A stretch of DNA of 64,000 bases, taken from the NCBI RefSeq assembly GCF_018446385.1, contig NC_055998.1, positions 21,135,173-21,199,172 of the forward strand, read 5' to 3'. Below, one piece after another: positions 1-11,517 of this stretch. Position numbers and translations under genes: made by a program. Numbering within the stretch: position 1 is the stretch's first letter; each line of letters opens with the position of its first letter. This DNA comes from Zingiber officinale (Eukaryota > Streptophyta > Magnoliopsida > Zingiberales > Zingiberaceae). The notes under the pieces were generated by a model. The model had not been told where the DNA came from and did no database searches. It saw only the letters and a program-made list of their open reading frames with translations.

Positions 1-198
1 GAACGACAGTTATAAAACCGTTGGTGGTTGTCATTAACAACCGAACAGTGACTATAAAAACCATGAGTCAAAGAACTTCAACAGCCGAACGGTGGCCATA
101 AACCTTAGAACACAGGTTCAAGAAGAAAAGAGCTCCTGAATATATTAATCGTCCAGTCGAACTTATAACCTTCTTCGACTAGACTTGAGGGGAAGACT
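1..198 (+). mobile_element. 3' internal end of a Tat-like Ty3/gypsy retrotransposon, with polypurine tract
   Basis: This stretch carries no long ORF. It ends in a purine-rich run (about 186-198, core GAGGGGAAGAC) directly before a TGTGATG terminus, as expected of a polypurine tract before a 3' LTR. The same purine run plus TGTGATG start occurs on the opposite strand at 61170-61185, where it borders a related LTR. The rest of the element lies off-window to the left. Confidence 0.6.
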
Positions 199-1024
199 TG
201 TGATGTGGTAATGAAAGGGGTCCCACCAATGGATCAAAGTAGAAGAAAAGCACGTGAAGGTCAGAGTCAGAGTAGGCCCAATCAGCGCGTCGTCCGTTCA
301 ACCAGGCGTGACCACTCGGTCGGCCCAAACCGTGTCCGAACGACCGCTCTTAGAAAGTTCGCGATTAAGGCTAATAGCCAAGCAGTAACTCCCTCAGACC
401 GCTATCCCCAGGCAGGAGGCATGTCTGGTCTGACAAAGAGCATCCTTCCGACAACAATACAATCAAACAGAAAGCGGGACAATAGTTCATGCAATTACGC
501 CTCGACGGGGATTATCCAGCTGAGCAATGGTCGGTCGGCCACATGTGGACCTACTAATTATCTTATCATATCCTTTTGGAAGTTTGTGTCGCTGACGACA
601 AAGCATGCCCAGCAGGCAAATCGTACTTTTTGGGAGTTTGTGCCGCTGACAGCAGAGCATGCCCAACAAGCAAATTGTACTTTAGAAGCTTCTAGCATTA
701 GAAAGTTGCATGACTGCTTTTTGACTTGTTTTTTCCTAAGATGCCTAAGGAAACGTGCCTACACTTTGAGATACGTGCACGAATCCTACAGTTTCCATCT
801 ACCAACGAAGGTATGCGCAACTTCGTTTTCTACACGTTCTTGTTACAGTTCTTCATTTTTCTACTCATTGAAAACTGACTATAGAGTCACAGCGCCATCG
901 TCGGGAACCTCTTCCCGACCCAGCACTAACGACTTTGTATTGTAAGTTTGCGTGGAGTCTTCACTTCGTCAACTTTCTGGTCATATCTCCAGTTTGTCAT
1001 CATCTCCATTTTCGGACAGGATCA
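199..1024 (+). mobile_element. 3' LTR of a Tat-like Ty3/gypsy element
   Basis: The stretch starts TGTGATGTGG after a polypurine tract and ends ...GGACAGGATCA, giving TG...CA ends and about 826 bp. It shares several blocks with the minus-strand LTRs at 6527-7369 and 60437-61170: a central block on TTT.CCTA with a GTGCA context, a GGCACT/CAGCACTAA block, and a LTR-end block on GACAG.ATCA. The long ORF across it (205-945) is not a gene. The matching 5' flank is off-window, so a target duplication cannot be tested. It lies upstream of the RABA1 exon, probably in that gene's first intron. Confidence 0.65.
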
Positions 1025-2743
1025 CTATGCTTATGATGATGTCATGCCAAATTGTCATTCATAATATTTATACTGTCTAATATTGCAAAATATCCTTAGC
1101 TACAATGAAGTGCTTCTTGTAGGTATTATTAGTTAGACAAGAAAAGTATTTAGAAGCCTTGGTATAGGAGATTTGTATAAAAGGTGCAGCTTCAGTCTTT
1201 TAACTCCAAAAAAATTCAAGAAAAGAAATACTTTGTGAGCATTGTATTGGCTTCTTTTGATTCTAAGTTGTTATAATAGAAATGAGCGTTCCGAATTCCT
1301 ATTTTGCAGTCAGCCTTTATGTGTGTGCTTAGTATTCTCGAAAGTAGCTCTTCTGAATATGATAGGGTACGTTCTTTTAGAAATACTGAATTGCGTGAGG
1401 ATCAAATTCCGAAGCTTACTAGAAGCAATGTCATTAAGTTCTTTTCTTGTCTCAATAACTTTCTGATCTATAGAATCAAACCATAGTTGGCAATGAGCAT
1501 TAAGTAGATGGCTCAGTGAGCAGATAAAGATGGAGGGATAAAGAAGAAGGTAAGAACAAAAAAAGAGAAGGCATTTTGGGAGAAAGACATGGTTATAAAC
1601 TAAAGAGAGAAACATAGGTGACATGGGAAGCAAGGATAGGGTATCGATTAACTTTTTATTCATGAAGCTTGTGTTTCTAGTTTTTTCAAGGATGGTACTT
1701 TTGATGTTCTGTTTTCACAAGATTCCTTTAGGTAAACATCTTGTCTTTGAACACCATGCTGTTCCATTTCCTCCAAAATAGCTTTCGGAACTGCAACCAG
1801 CCAACTCTAGTAAGTGTCATTGCTTTGTTTTGACCAGATTGCAAAAGACTAAGAATTGTAGTTTTATATCCACTGAAATTAGAGACAAATTTCTATACTG
1901 TCTCTGACTCTTATTCACAACCAAATTGAAGAGATAATTTGTCATGCGTCCTTGATTGATTCTTTAAAGGAGCATCTGGTCTCCTAGGTATACCTCTTTA
2001 TTGTCATTGTATGTTACTTGGATTAGGTACATGTAGTCGGAATTAGTGTGGATCAAAATATCCAATGTGGCTGAATCTAAAAGTTTTTACTCGTGATCTA
2101 TAGGAGATTTTGTGCATCGACTCAAAATATTAGTGTTAGTGTCCAACACGGGCAATATAGTTCTTACTTCATGCTTTCATGATACAATGATTGTTAGATA
2201 GTTGAAATCCTTGAGGTGGCTTTTTTATCCGGTTCATGTCAGGGACTAATGTTTGTCAAAACTTGTAGATAATGGTAAAACTAAGTCATAATTTCACCAT
2301 CTGAGGTGAAAAATTATCACGTTATTATCAAGGTCAAGCTTTCCATGCTATCATTTAATACTTCATTGAAGTGTCTTTATTTTTGGTACAAAACAATGCT
2401 CAAGGTCAAATCAGATACTATTAAGCTGAGTAAGAAGGGAAGGGATACAAGTTCCCTTTTACATTGATCTGGAGAAATTTCCTAGGTCAGACCCTATGCT
2501 AGTGATGTTTACATTGGTCCTTTTTTGGTAATTGATGGTCATTTGAATGGATACGATTGACACCCCTCTCAAGTTCAATCACCTTTGTCTATCAGGTTTG
2601 ATTTCTGAATATAACAGTTATTCACATTGTTAACCAATGAGTATGATCTGTGAAAATGAAATCATGAAATTGAGTAGTTGGCATGTGCATTTCTTACTAA
2701 GAGCATATGAATGAGACTGTCTCAATCTGATCAATGAATGCAG
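1025..2743 (+). other. Probable intron 1 remainder of the RABA1-class gene
   Basis: This is AT-rich sequence with no credible coding region. It ends in a consensus acceptor (GAATGCAG at 2736-2743) directly before the Rab exon. The short ORFs at 1242-1663 overlap in several frames, have no recognisable domain and are judged to be chance. Confidence 0.55.
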
Positions 2744-3179
2744 GTATCGTGCAATTACAAGTGCTTACTATCGAGGAGCAGTTGGCGCATTGCTTGTGTA
2801 CGATGTCACTAGACGCGCTACATTTGAGAACGTTTCACGTTGGTTGAAGGAGCTAAGAGACCATACAGATCCTAACATAGTCGTCATGCTGATCGGGAAC
2901 AAGTCAGACCTCCGCCACCTTGTTGCTGTTCCTACCGAAGACGGAAAGGCCTACGCGGAGAGTGAATCTTTATATTTCATGGAAACATCTGCACTAGAAG
3001 CAAAGAATGTCAACACCGCATTCGAAGAGGTCTTGGCTCATATTTATCATATTGTAAGCAAGAGAGCAGTTGAGGCAGGCGATGATGCAGCGGCATCATC
3101 TATACCAAGTAAAGGCGAGAGAATAAACGTGACGGATGATGCTTCTGCTCTGAAGAAACTTGGGTGTTGTTCAAGTTAG
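2744..3179 (+). CDS. RABA1-class small GTPase (Rab11 family), terminal exon only
   Basis: Rab GTPases of the plant RABA1 group direct traffic between the trans-Golgi/recycling endosome and the plasma membrane. The exon follows a CAG acceptor at 2741-2743. It begins with the last base of an Arg codon and then reads [20 protein letters not shown], the segment just after the conserved WDTAGQER motif. Visible motifs are NKSD (guanine-binding G4), ETSAL (G5) and a C-terminal KKLGCCSS whose double cysteine is the geranylgeranylation site. The reading frame is open to the TAG at 3177-3179 (about 144 residues). Exon 1, which should hold the P-loop, switch I and WDTAGQE, is not in the window, because a Tat retroelement occupies the upstream sequence. 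Most RABA genes have a single intron exactly here, so the gene may be intact with a very long intron, or may be truncated. An annotation starting at the internal Met at 2790 would be wrong. Confidence 0.85.
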
Positions 3180-4536
3180 ATAGTTAATGTTGTTGCCTAT
3201 CGCCTGTCTATCAGTGATACTTGTTTTGATTCTCTGCTATGATTTAGTGATTAACATTACTAGATTGAACCTGTCTAGATTGAGATTTTGTTAACTTAAT
3301 ACTTGCTACTGAAAATTCACGACTGTATTTCAATTCACATCCCAACTCCATAAAGAGCAGGAGGCGAGTAATTTGTCCAAATGTTGTTCTCGCCACTGAA
3401 TCCAACCAAACTCCATTCCCCAAAGTACCGTGCCATTCTCTTATTTCACCGCCCAGACTCCGGAGTTTGATATCTGGATTATCAATAAAAATAATAAAAA
3501 GCACCGAAGCAGTAAACAACCCTTCAAACATGCAAAAAGAAAAACATAGATTTTATTATTCCACCAGCTTATCTTTATGTTTGCTTTTGGAGTCCCAGTG
3601 TCTGAACCCAAATAGTTATTCAAATCTCAGCACAGATTGAAAAACAACACTTTACCTTTGTAACTAAGTAAATTATGATGAAATTTAATGAACAGAATTA
3701 TAATATTGCTACCATAACAAGTAGCAATCACACGATCATGAGGTATTATCATCATGAAATCTGAAATTCGAATTTCGAAAAAGTCGAGGAAAATCTTTCC
3801 CTTATGTGCTAGTCATTATTCCAAAGACTAATAGCCGTCCATGATTTATCTCCTCCGTGTTTATCCTGGGACAGGTTGACGGAGACGCTAGACATGAATA
3901 TATTCGTCTTTTTGCCACCATTTTTTTTCACTAGATTCCTAGAAAAAATGCCCACCAGCAACCATCATAAAAGCTTTTGGCAACTTGGTTTGGAAGGCAG
4001 AGCAAATAAATGAATGCAGCATCAAGTAGGAACTCGCGAACAGTATGACCTAATTAACTCCTTTGTAGAAAAGGCAAGAAAGAATCATAACATGAGCACA
4101 ATATAAATACAGCAACAAGGAAATAGATATAGTACACAACGGCGAAGCAGCAAGTACCCAATGTGGCAGTAAAATACAAAAGAACCAGTTCAGAAAAAAA
4201 AAATGATGCCACCAATGTCTGTAAGAGATCAGAAATAAAAAAAATGAGGAGTACAGACCTTTAAAGCTCTGCCGACTTATTAACTCAAGTAACTCTCGAT
4301 ATGATTCTAGCTGATTTTAAAAAATTCCAGTTTTCTATATCCAAGAGTTTGATCTGTTCAATCTACAAGTCTGTCTACTAATAAAAATTTGCTCTCTTTT
4401 TTTCTCATTTTCTAGGAGTAGAGTGCTAAGAATATTTTTCACATTGATGATTGCCCTCGGATCGAAGAGAATTAAACAGACAAAGCAGGAATTTTGTTCA
4501 AGATATTGAAATTGAATCAGTAGTAAGCCTTCTGCT
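3180..4536. other. Intergenic region between two convergent genes
   Basis: This is the 3' flank of the Rab exon and of the convergent LRR gene. I see AT-rich sequence and probable 3' UTRs but no gene, repeat family or RNA gene. Small ORFs here lack recognisable domains. Confidence 0.5.
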
Positions 4537-5847
4537 TCAGCCACAAGCCTTGGAGAGGCAAACAAGGAAGATGGCCAAGAACACAAAGCAGGAGAGGCCG
4601 ATGGCCACTCCCAGTACCAGCTTACTTGGCGTGTGGTGGGTTCCGGCACCGCCGCCGCCTTTGTCTCCGCTGTCCTCGTCATTGTCGTCGTCGGAGTAAT
4701 CCGACGAGTCTGAGCGGTCCACCGGCGGCGACACCGGTAGCCCGTACTTGTCGCAAGGGGCAATCCCCAGGTTTAGCTTGGAGGATAGCAGAGTGTGGTT
4801 GTAGCAGAGGTTGCTGTTGCCGCCCACCTTGAAGACCTTGAGCCTCCGCAGGAAGGAGGCGTTGAAGGGAAGGACTCCTTGGAAGTTGTTATTCTCTAAA
4901 TTTAAGAACTCAAGGGCTTTCATCTCGGATAGGAAACTTGGGACGCTTCCGTTGAAGTGATTCGAGCTGAGATCGAGGTGGACAAGCGCCGAGAGCTGCG
5001 ACATTGAATCGGGTATGGGGCCGAAAAGCGAATTGTATGCTAAAGTTGCGATTTTTAGCTCTGCGAGGTTGCCGACGGTGTTGGGTAGGGTTCCGGTGAG
5101 CGCGTTGGAGCTGAGGTTTAGGATTTCGAGGTAGCCAAGCACGGAGACGGAGCTCGGGACCGGGCCGCTGAGGCGGTTGGCGGAGAGGTCGAGGTGAACG
5201 AGGTCGAGGGCGTGCCAAGAGCGGGGAAGGACGCCGGAGAGGTTGGCGGAGGAGATTGTGGCGGAGCGAAGATCGAGCATTTTGGAGAGGATCACGGAGG
5301 CTCCGCGTCTGGAGGAGACGGGGACGCCGACGACGGAGAGTTCGGTGAGGTTCTCGAGGCGGGAGAGCCACAGGCCAGTGAGGTGGGAGAGGGAGGCGAC
5401 GCAGGAGAAAAGGCGGAGGGAAGCGAGGAGGGAGGGCGGAAGGCGCCTCGGGGCAGCGATCGGGCAGTGGAAGAAGGCGAGGGAGCGGAGGGTGGAGAGG
5501 GCGCGCAGGGCGGTGGAGGGGATGTCGAGGTCTGGGGAGCAGTTGGCGAGGCGGAGGGAGACGAGGTGGCGGAATGGCGCGTCGTCGTCGCATGCAGTGG
5601 CGTTACCGAGTGGAGAGGGGGCAGCGCAGGGGTCGACGGAGATGGGGAAGCCCAAGGACTGAAGAGCCGCGAGCTGGCGGGGGTCGAGGGTGGACCCGCC
5701 CGCAACTGCCGCGGCCAGGGAGGCAACGGGGGACAACTGGGAGGCGGCGGGCGGCGGAATCGGGCTGGTGCCACGGCCGCCGCCGGTCCAAACGTATGAA
5801 GATAGCAGCGCCAGTAGCAGCGGAAGAGCGGCCGCGCGACGCTCCAT
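4537..5847 (-). CDS. LRR receptor-like protein without kinase (RLP), possibly SNC2/RLP51-RLP55 type
   Basis: A single-exon, 436-residue type I membrane protein. Residues 1 to about 24 are a hydrophobic signal peptide ([17 protein letters not shown]). A conserved-looking N-terminal cap follows ([15 protein letters not shown]...DPC). Leucine-rich repeats run from about 95 to 365, clearest from about 210, where LxxLxLSxNxLxGxxP units repeat ([48 protein letters not shown]). An acidic Asp/Ser/Gly linker (about 378-407) leads to one C-terminal transmembrane helix (about 408-432) and a very short tail. There is no kinase domain. The LDPxQLxALQSL cap, the length and a GxxxG motif in the helix (GVAIG) recall Arabidopsis SNC2/RLP51 and RLP55, immune RLPs; that subfamily call comes from memory and is tentative. 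The coding sequence is very GC-rich toward the 5' end, as in grass-like monocot genes. Long ORFs on the other strand (5194-5799, 5574-5939) are GC shadows. Confidence 0.85.
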   Translation of the reverse strand: MERRAAALPLLLALLSSYVWTGGGRGTSPIPPPAASQLSPVASLAAAVAGGSTLDPRQLAALQSLGFPISVDPCAAPSPLGNATACDDDAPFRHLVSLRLANCSPDLDIPSTALRALSTLRSLAFFHCPIAAPRRLPPSLLASLRLFSCVASLSHLTGLWLSRLENLTELSVVGVPVSSRRGASVILSKMLDLRSATISSANLSGVLPRSWHALDLVHLDLSANRLSGPVPSSVSVLGYLEILNLSSNALTGTLPNTVGNLAELKIATLAYNSLFGPIPDSMSQLSALVHLDLSSNHFNGSVPSFLSEMKALEFLNLENNNFQGVLPFNASFLRRLKVFKVGGNSNLCYNHTLLSSKLNLGIAPCDKYGLPVSPPVDRSDSSDYSDDDNDEDSGDKGGGGAGTHHTPSKLVLGVAIGLSCFVFLAIFLVCLSKACG

Positions 5848-6526
5848 TTGAGCGCAGAGTACGAGTGCGAGAGCCGGTGAGGCAGCTAAAAATACTATTT
5901 TTCCAAAAAAAAAAAAATGAAATGAATCCGCAAAAATAAATCACAATGGCAATTTTAGAAGAAAAAAAAATATATACTTTTTTTTTTATTGTTGTTTGTT
6001 TTCCCTAAAAACAATCCTCTCTTTTAGTACGTAATGTATAACTTTCCAAATTAGCTCGTGGAAAAAGAACATGATTAACAATGATCAATCTCACTCAAAA
6101 CATTCTAATGGCTACTTAGGCTACTTGCGAGGCATCATAATGAGATGGTTGGTGCTGATATAATGAAACCTTATCTGTCACGAGTAGACTTTGTGGGAAT
6201 TACTAATTTATCATCCTCCAGAAAAATAAGATATATTAAAAAAAAAAAATCAAAACTTTGTATAGGCATTCTAAATATCTGATTTTAATGTTTATGTATA
6301 CAGAATTGAAACAAACATATAAGTGAATGATAATGATCAACAGTTATATGAGTTCATCCAATTAAACTAAATTAGTAATTCAAGGGCTAAATAACTTTAA
6401 GTCCAAAATAAAGTTATAGTTTTAACCCCTTTGACCAATCTTAATTCTCAACGTTAAAAATTTACATGTGTACCTAAATCAATGTTGAAAAAAAAAATGA
6501 TAATGACTAAAATAATTTATTACTTT
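5848..6526. other. AT-rich intergenic region, upstream of the LRR gene
   Basis: This holds homopolymer A/T tracts and no coding region. It contains the promoter side of the minus-strand LRR gene, but I see no convincing TATA box. Confidence 0.45.
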
Positions 6527-7369
6527 TGATCTGTCTGAGAAGACAGCTATCTGGGATCGTGGATCTGGATTGATGAGAAAAAGATTCTACGCTGTCATGT
6601 AAAATCGGAGGTATTAGTGCCAGGTCAGGGAAGAAGTCCTCTGCATTGGCCCTCCGACGTTCAAGGTAGTCTTCGATTCAGGAGGAAAGAGTAATAGCAA
6701 TGAACAATAGTAGAAAGCATGTAGAAAAATGAAGTCTCGCATATCTCCGCATATAGATAGAGACTCCCTTTTATAATATCACTGTAGCGCTTGTGTACAC
6801 ATCCCAAAGTATATGCACATTTTTCAAAGTTTCCTAGGAAAAGATAAGTCAAAAAGTATCCCTAATATCTTTTCTTAAACGAGCACACAAATCTCTGATG
6901 TGACAGGCTAAAAGCTTCTAAAAGACGATTTGCCTGCAGGACATTCTTCGTTGTCAGCGGCACAAACTTTCGAAAAAATCCGATAAGACGTGTATATGTT
7001 TCGCTATAGGCCAACCGATGGCCACTCAATCAGGACGTCATTAACTCTGTCGTGTTGAATGGAGCTATCGACCTCTTATACACTCGGCCTTACTATTGTG
7101 GAGAGGCGTATTGCGTCCAATCGGACCTAAGGTCCGATCGACAAGGCCAATGGACCGAATATCTTAGTATTTGGCTCTTAACATTGGCTGCAAGTGCAAA
7201 GGACGACCGCTCGGACGGTCAGATCGACCCTTCATGTCCGACCGACTCTCAAGGCCCGTTCGGCCAACTTTACCTAATCTGCATTCCGCAGTCTCATAGT
7301 CCACCGAACCTTGCAATTTTGACCAATTGACTTTGACCTCCACGTCAACCGATCTTCACTGCTTTGACA
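6527..7369 (-). mobile_element. Solo LTR, Tat-like Ty3/gypsy family
   Basis: Read on the minus strand it runs TGTCAAAGC... to ...CAGACAGATCA. It shares blocks with the 60437-61170 LTR, including CCTCCGACGTT/GCATTGGCCCTCCGACG near the 3' end and the GAGGTCAAAG block near the 5' end. No polypurine tract, primer site or coding internal sequence flanks it, so it is a solo LTR. The flanking 5-mers (ACTTT and TCCAT) do not match, so the 5' terminus may be misplaced by a few bases or the duplication has decayed. Confidence 0.6.
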
Positions 7370-8240
7370 TCCATTAGATGTTAGTGGTTTTAGATTTATA
7401 TGGTATATTAAGATGTTTGAACACTAATTTTATAGTCATAATAGCCTATAAACTTCCTTTCTAGATTTTATAATGTCTTTGATGTGCATATTAATACAAT
7501 TTCACCATACCAACACTTCACTCCTACTTCATGATATACCACATTCGGTGATGAGATACTTCATTATATACCACATTTGATGATTAGATAGAGATTTTAA
7601 TAATAAAATTTATTCTATTTTTATTTAATTTTGATTCATCAATTTAAAATCTTAACTCTTTATCCCTTCATAGTTGCAAGTGCATATATATATAAATTTT
7701 GGGAGTGTATACGTCAAATGACCCTTTAGATCTTGTGAGGATTCTCTTTTTTATTCTCTTTCAGGGTTATTTTGGTTATTAATATTTTCTTTTTTTCATT
7801 TTGACTTGAGATCAAAGAGGTTAAGTATTATTTTTTAAACATAGAAGGTAGGAGGTAAACTATGACGTTATATTTTTTAAACATAAAAGGTAGGAGGTAA
7901 ACTATGACGTTATAGAAAACAGAGAGGACTTAAAAGTTATTTAGCCTAATTAAAGGTATACTTAGCACTAAGGCTCTATTGATGTAGAGCAGACAGAATT
8001 TTATTTGTTCTGTGTCAATCTACCTCTGAAACTTTAAGTTCAGTTCCAAGCTAAAATGGGGAATACACCTTCATTTGGCTGAAATGAAGCAATGACGCAG
8101 TTCAACCCGAAGGATAACAACATAGTGGACATCCTCTTAATAAATGATACAGATCCAGAAGACATAGTAAATCGAATCACTTATTACAGTTTATATGAAC
8201 CCCATAACCTGTAAAAGAGAATTGAGCTACCTGAGTTTGT
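7370..8240. other. Intergenic region downstream of the Rab7 gene
   Basis: AT-rich sequence containing the Rab7 3' UTR on the minus strand and one short tandem duplication (7829-7912). I see no gene. Confidence 0.45.
7829..7912. repeat. Two-copy 42-bp tandem duplication
   Basis: Units 7829-7870 and 7871-7912 differ at one position (ATAGAAGG versus ATAAAAGG). Each carries GGTAGGAGGTAAACTATGAC. It looks like a local slippage duplication. Confidence 0.85.
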
Positions 8241-11200
8241 CTAGCATTGGCAGCCAGTTGATCTTTGCTGCCCCCTGCCGGTGGCCACATCGATAGTATC
8301 CGGTAGGTATCTTCACCATAGGCAAATCAAAAAATTGTGATCAGCGTGTTAATCAATATGAATTATTCAAACAAGAAACCCAACTGATATAAATTATTAG
8401 AGTCGAATAAACTCTGTTTTTCAGAGCCCCACATATACTAGTGTTATCGAATAAATGAGGAAGAATCCATCCAACATAACTTCGATATTCATGTGCAAAT
8501 TCATAAACTTCAATTTTGTACACCATTCAACTCTCTAGTGAGAATCAGAAATGCACTTACATTTCCTCCTCTGGTTCATTCTTGAGAGCAATGCTGGCTA
8601 TGCACTGGAAAGCAGCTTCCACATTTGTTCCCTCCTTAGCAGATGTCTCAAAGTAAGGAAGGTTGCCCTTTGAAGCACACCATTGCTTTGCCTTCTTCTC
8701 AGAAACCTGAAATCTCACACAAAACATCAACTCCGTATGTTATGAAGCACTTATTGATGCAAACACAAAAGGAATCTTCAATCATTGAGAAACATAGATG
8801 AAGGAATACCACTCGACTGTTACCGCCATCAATGTCTGCTTTATTCCCCAAGACTATAAATGGGAAGTTATCTGGTTCTGAGGGGCTTGCCTAGACATTT
8901 TGAAAACAGAATTAGCTGAGAAAGAATCATCATAACATGTTTATAGCAGACAGACAGGCGGGACTGCTATCATGCTACCTGAATCAGAAATTCTTCCCGC
9001 CAACGGTTTAGGTTATCAAATGATTTCCCAACATTTACATCATAGACAAGAACACAACAATCTGCACCACGATAGAATGCCACACCTAGACTTTGGAACC
9101 TTTCCTGCCCTGCCGTATCCCATATCTAAAGGAATGAATGAACAATGTATCAAAATTTCACACAAGATGGTAGGAAAAGGAACACAACTACGATCCCACA
9201 AGTATTGGAAAAATCCATGCTAAAAGTTGCAAGATCCTCATCACTTCATTAAACTCTTAACTAAGCTTTATTATTAATAATATTCAATCTCATAAATAAA
9301 TTATAATTACATTTACTGGAGTTTCCTATAGTTTTTATCTACACCTTTAAACCTTCAACTCTAGTGATTGTGTCTAACCATAGAATTTAGTAGTTATCTT
9401 TGGGCACATTCATCATTTTCTCTCTAGACGTAAGTATTTTGATCAGACCATGTTAACATTTTAATCACAATCAGATTAAATTTTTGTGTGTATTGCTTCT
9501 TGATTATCTAAGACTCTGAATCATAAAGCAATAGGTTATTCTGTAAAATCTTCCTAGCAAATGACGGGCACAAGATACTACAAGCTTCACTTTTTTTCAA
9601 CCAACCACTTCTCATTCATCATACCATCAACAAATTCTCCATGTTGAACAATAGATCCAACATATGTAAACTATTATAGAAATTCTGTATTTCTTCCATC
9701 CTAAGTCATTTTACTGTTGCTTTCTTTAAGTTCTTAAACCTCAAGCTTCAAATTTAATTTATTTGCACTTCTAGAATATAATTGTCATTTGCAAATAACA
9801 TATACTATCAAGAATATCATAAGTTCATCTTGTAGTAGTGTAAACATATAGACAGAGAACTGATCCTTCTCCAAAATCTACTAGAATAATTGTCAAGAGA
9901 CAATCATAAACTTTTGGCAAGTAAAGGAAAATCATATTATTTGTCTTATTAAATAAATAAAAACTATAATTAATCTACCAAAAGTAAAACTAAATTGTCT
10001 TTAAGATACTTAAATTTGTTTCATCTATTGCTTGCCAACAAATAAACCCTTTCCTAAAATTTCAATATAAACTTCCTCCCTCTATAATTAGAAAAAGATT
10101 GTATGCTACCTTTATTATAGTAAATCAATGTTACAGAATTTTTTCCTTCACTAGACAAACATCTTTTTGATTTTCAACATATGGGTACATAACTCAGTGA
10201 GATAAACTATACAATGATATCCTAAGCTCTTTCAAATATCAATAAGAATATCATCCCAGCATAGAGGTGTTCACTGGATGAATGAAACCAAATGGAACCA
10301 AACTGGATTAAATCAAATTTTGTTGTATCGTTTCTTAGAAATTGAACCAAACAAAATTAAAACCAAACTAAATCATCAATTTGGTTGGTTTTAGTTTGGT
10401 CTGAACCGTTTTAAATTCAAACATCATGATTTTGAAATTTCATTATTAATTTATAACTTGTTCTGGATTATTTTTTCATTTACAGATATTATGTTAAACG
10501 AAATTACCATAATCAAAATTATCACCTACAAACCTTGCATTATTAAAAAAAAAAGTACATATATATTTATTGTGTGAAAGAAAAAAAAATCAATTTTTCT
10601 TGGTTTTGTTTATTCTGATGACTAAATCTACTAGGATTAAATACTGCCAAATCCTTTTGGACATATTTACCAAAAGATCTTCTCAATAATTAGTATTTAC
10701 CAAAACGTCTCCCTATAATTATTATTTTTTAATAAAAAAGTGCCATACATACATTTTTTTTTTCAATAATATCCTGGCTGTAGTTTTTCCCTCCAAAAGG
10801 TGCCACAATCTGGCAAATTAACTTGCTCAACCAATTTAGGTAAAAGGAAAATACATTTCTGAACATCCTAAGAAAAATGTCTTGGGATGCCTCGAGGCTC
10901 AATTGAGAAACTTATGGATTACACAGTGCCAACGAATTTATAGATATGCTCATGACAAAATTTAGGGCCAAAAAAAACTTTGTTGAACACCTAAAAACGT
11001 TAATCCAAACACCAAAAAACGCTCATTCAAATATATATGGTCAAAGTTACTTTTTTGGAAACCTAAAAACAGATCGATAGAAGAAACCCCAAATCATAAA
11101 CATGGGACTTACCTGTAACGTGAACAACCTGTCATCGATTTGCACTTCCTTGGTTAAGAAATCGGCTCCAATTGTAGCTTTGTACTGGTTACTAAACTTC

Positions 11201-11517
11201 TTAGTCACATATCTGATCATCATAGTTAAGGGAAGCCAAAACCTTCTTTTTAAATAAAAATAAAAATTCAAGCATGAAACTCACACGGATGCCAAATACC
11301 ACATTCTTCAACAAGAGGATACTGATTCATTAGAGACGTCTTCCCAACCCTATCACGCAAAAACCAAAAATCATGCCAATCCGAAATAATGAAAATTTTA
11401 AAAAAAATCTTGCAGTTTAGCGAAGTTCTAACGCCATATGTGCCAAGAAAGAAGAAAATCCCACCCGCTGTCGCCGAGAATGATCACTTTGAGAAGCGTT
11501 CTCCTGCGGGAAGCCAT
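8241..11517 (-). CDS. Rab7 (RABG3-class) small GTPase, complete seven-exon gene
   Basis: Rab7/RABG3 GTPases act at the late endosome and tonoplast in vacuolar fusion and trafficking. CDS exons on the minus strand are 11465-11517, 11323-11349, 11113-11212, 8979-9125, 8810-8890, 8561-8706 and 8241-8310. All introns are GT-AG. The exons total 624 nt and encode 207 residues plus stop, close to the usual 206-207. Motifs: P-loop GDSGVGKT (15-22), switch I effector segment YKATIGADF (37-45), WDTAGQE (62-68), NKAD (125-128), ETSAK (156-160) and C-terminal CQC (205-207), the CxC prenylation signal of Rab7. The start [18 protein letters not shown] fits the family exactly, so the first Met is secure. 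The third intron is about 2 kb, the others under 260 bp. Residue 185 is Ile (ATA across the last splice) where Met is common. Short ORFs at 8972-9223 and 11047-11682 are exon shadows. Confidence 0.95.

Noticed and set aside
205-945. 246-residue ORF
   Set aside because: It spans an LTR, has no recognisable domain, and starts at the LTR boundary.
1242-1663. Several short ORFs between the LTR and the RABA1 exon, considered as RABA1 exon 1
   Set aside because: None encodes the P-loop, switch I or WDTAGQE motifs expected in exon 1.
5194-5799. Long plus-strand ORF opposite the LRR gene, rich in Gly/Glu
   Set aside because: It is a GC-rich shadow of the minus-strand LRR coding sequence, with no domain and no consistent start context.
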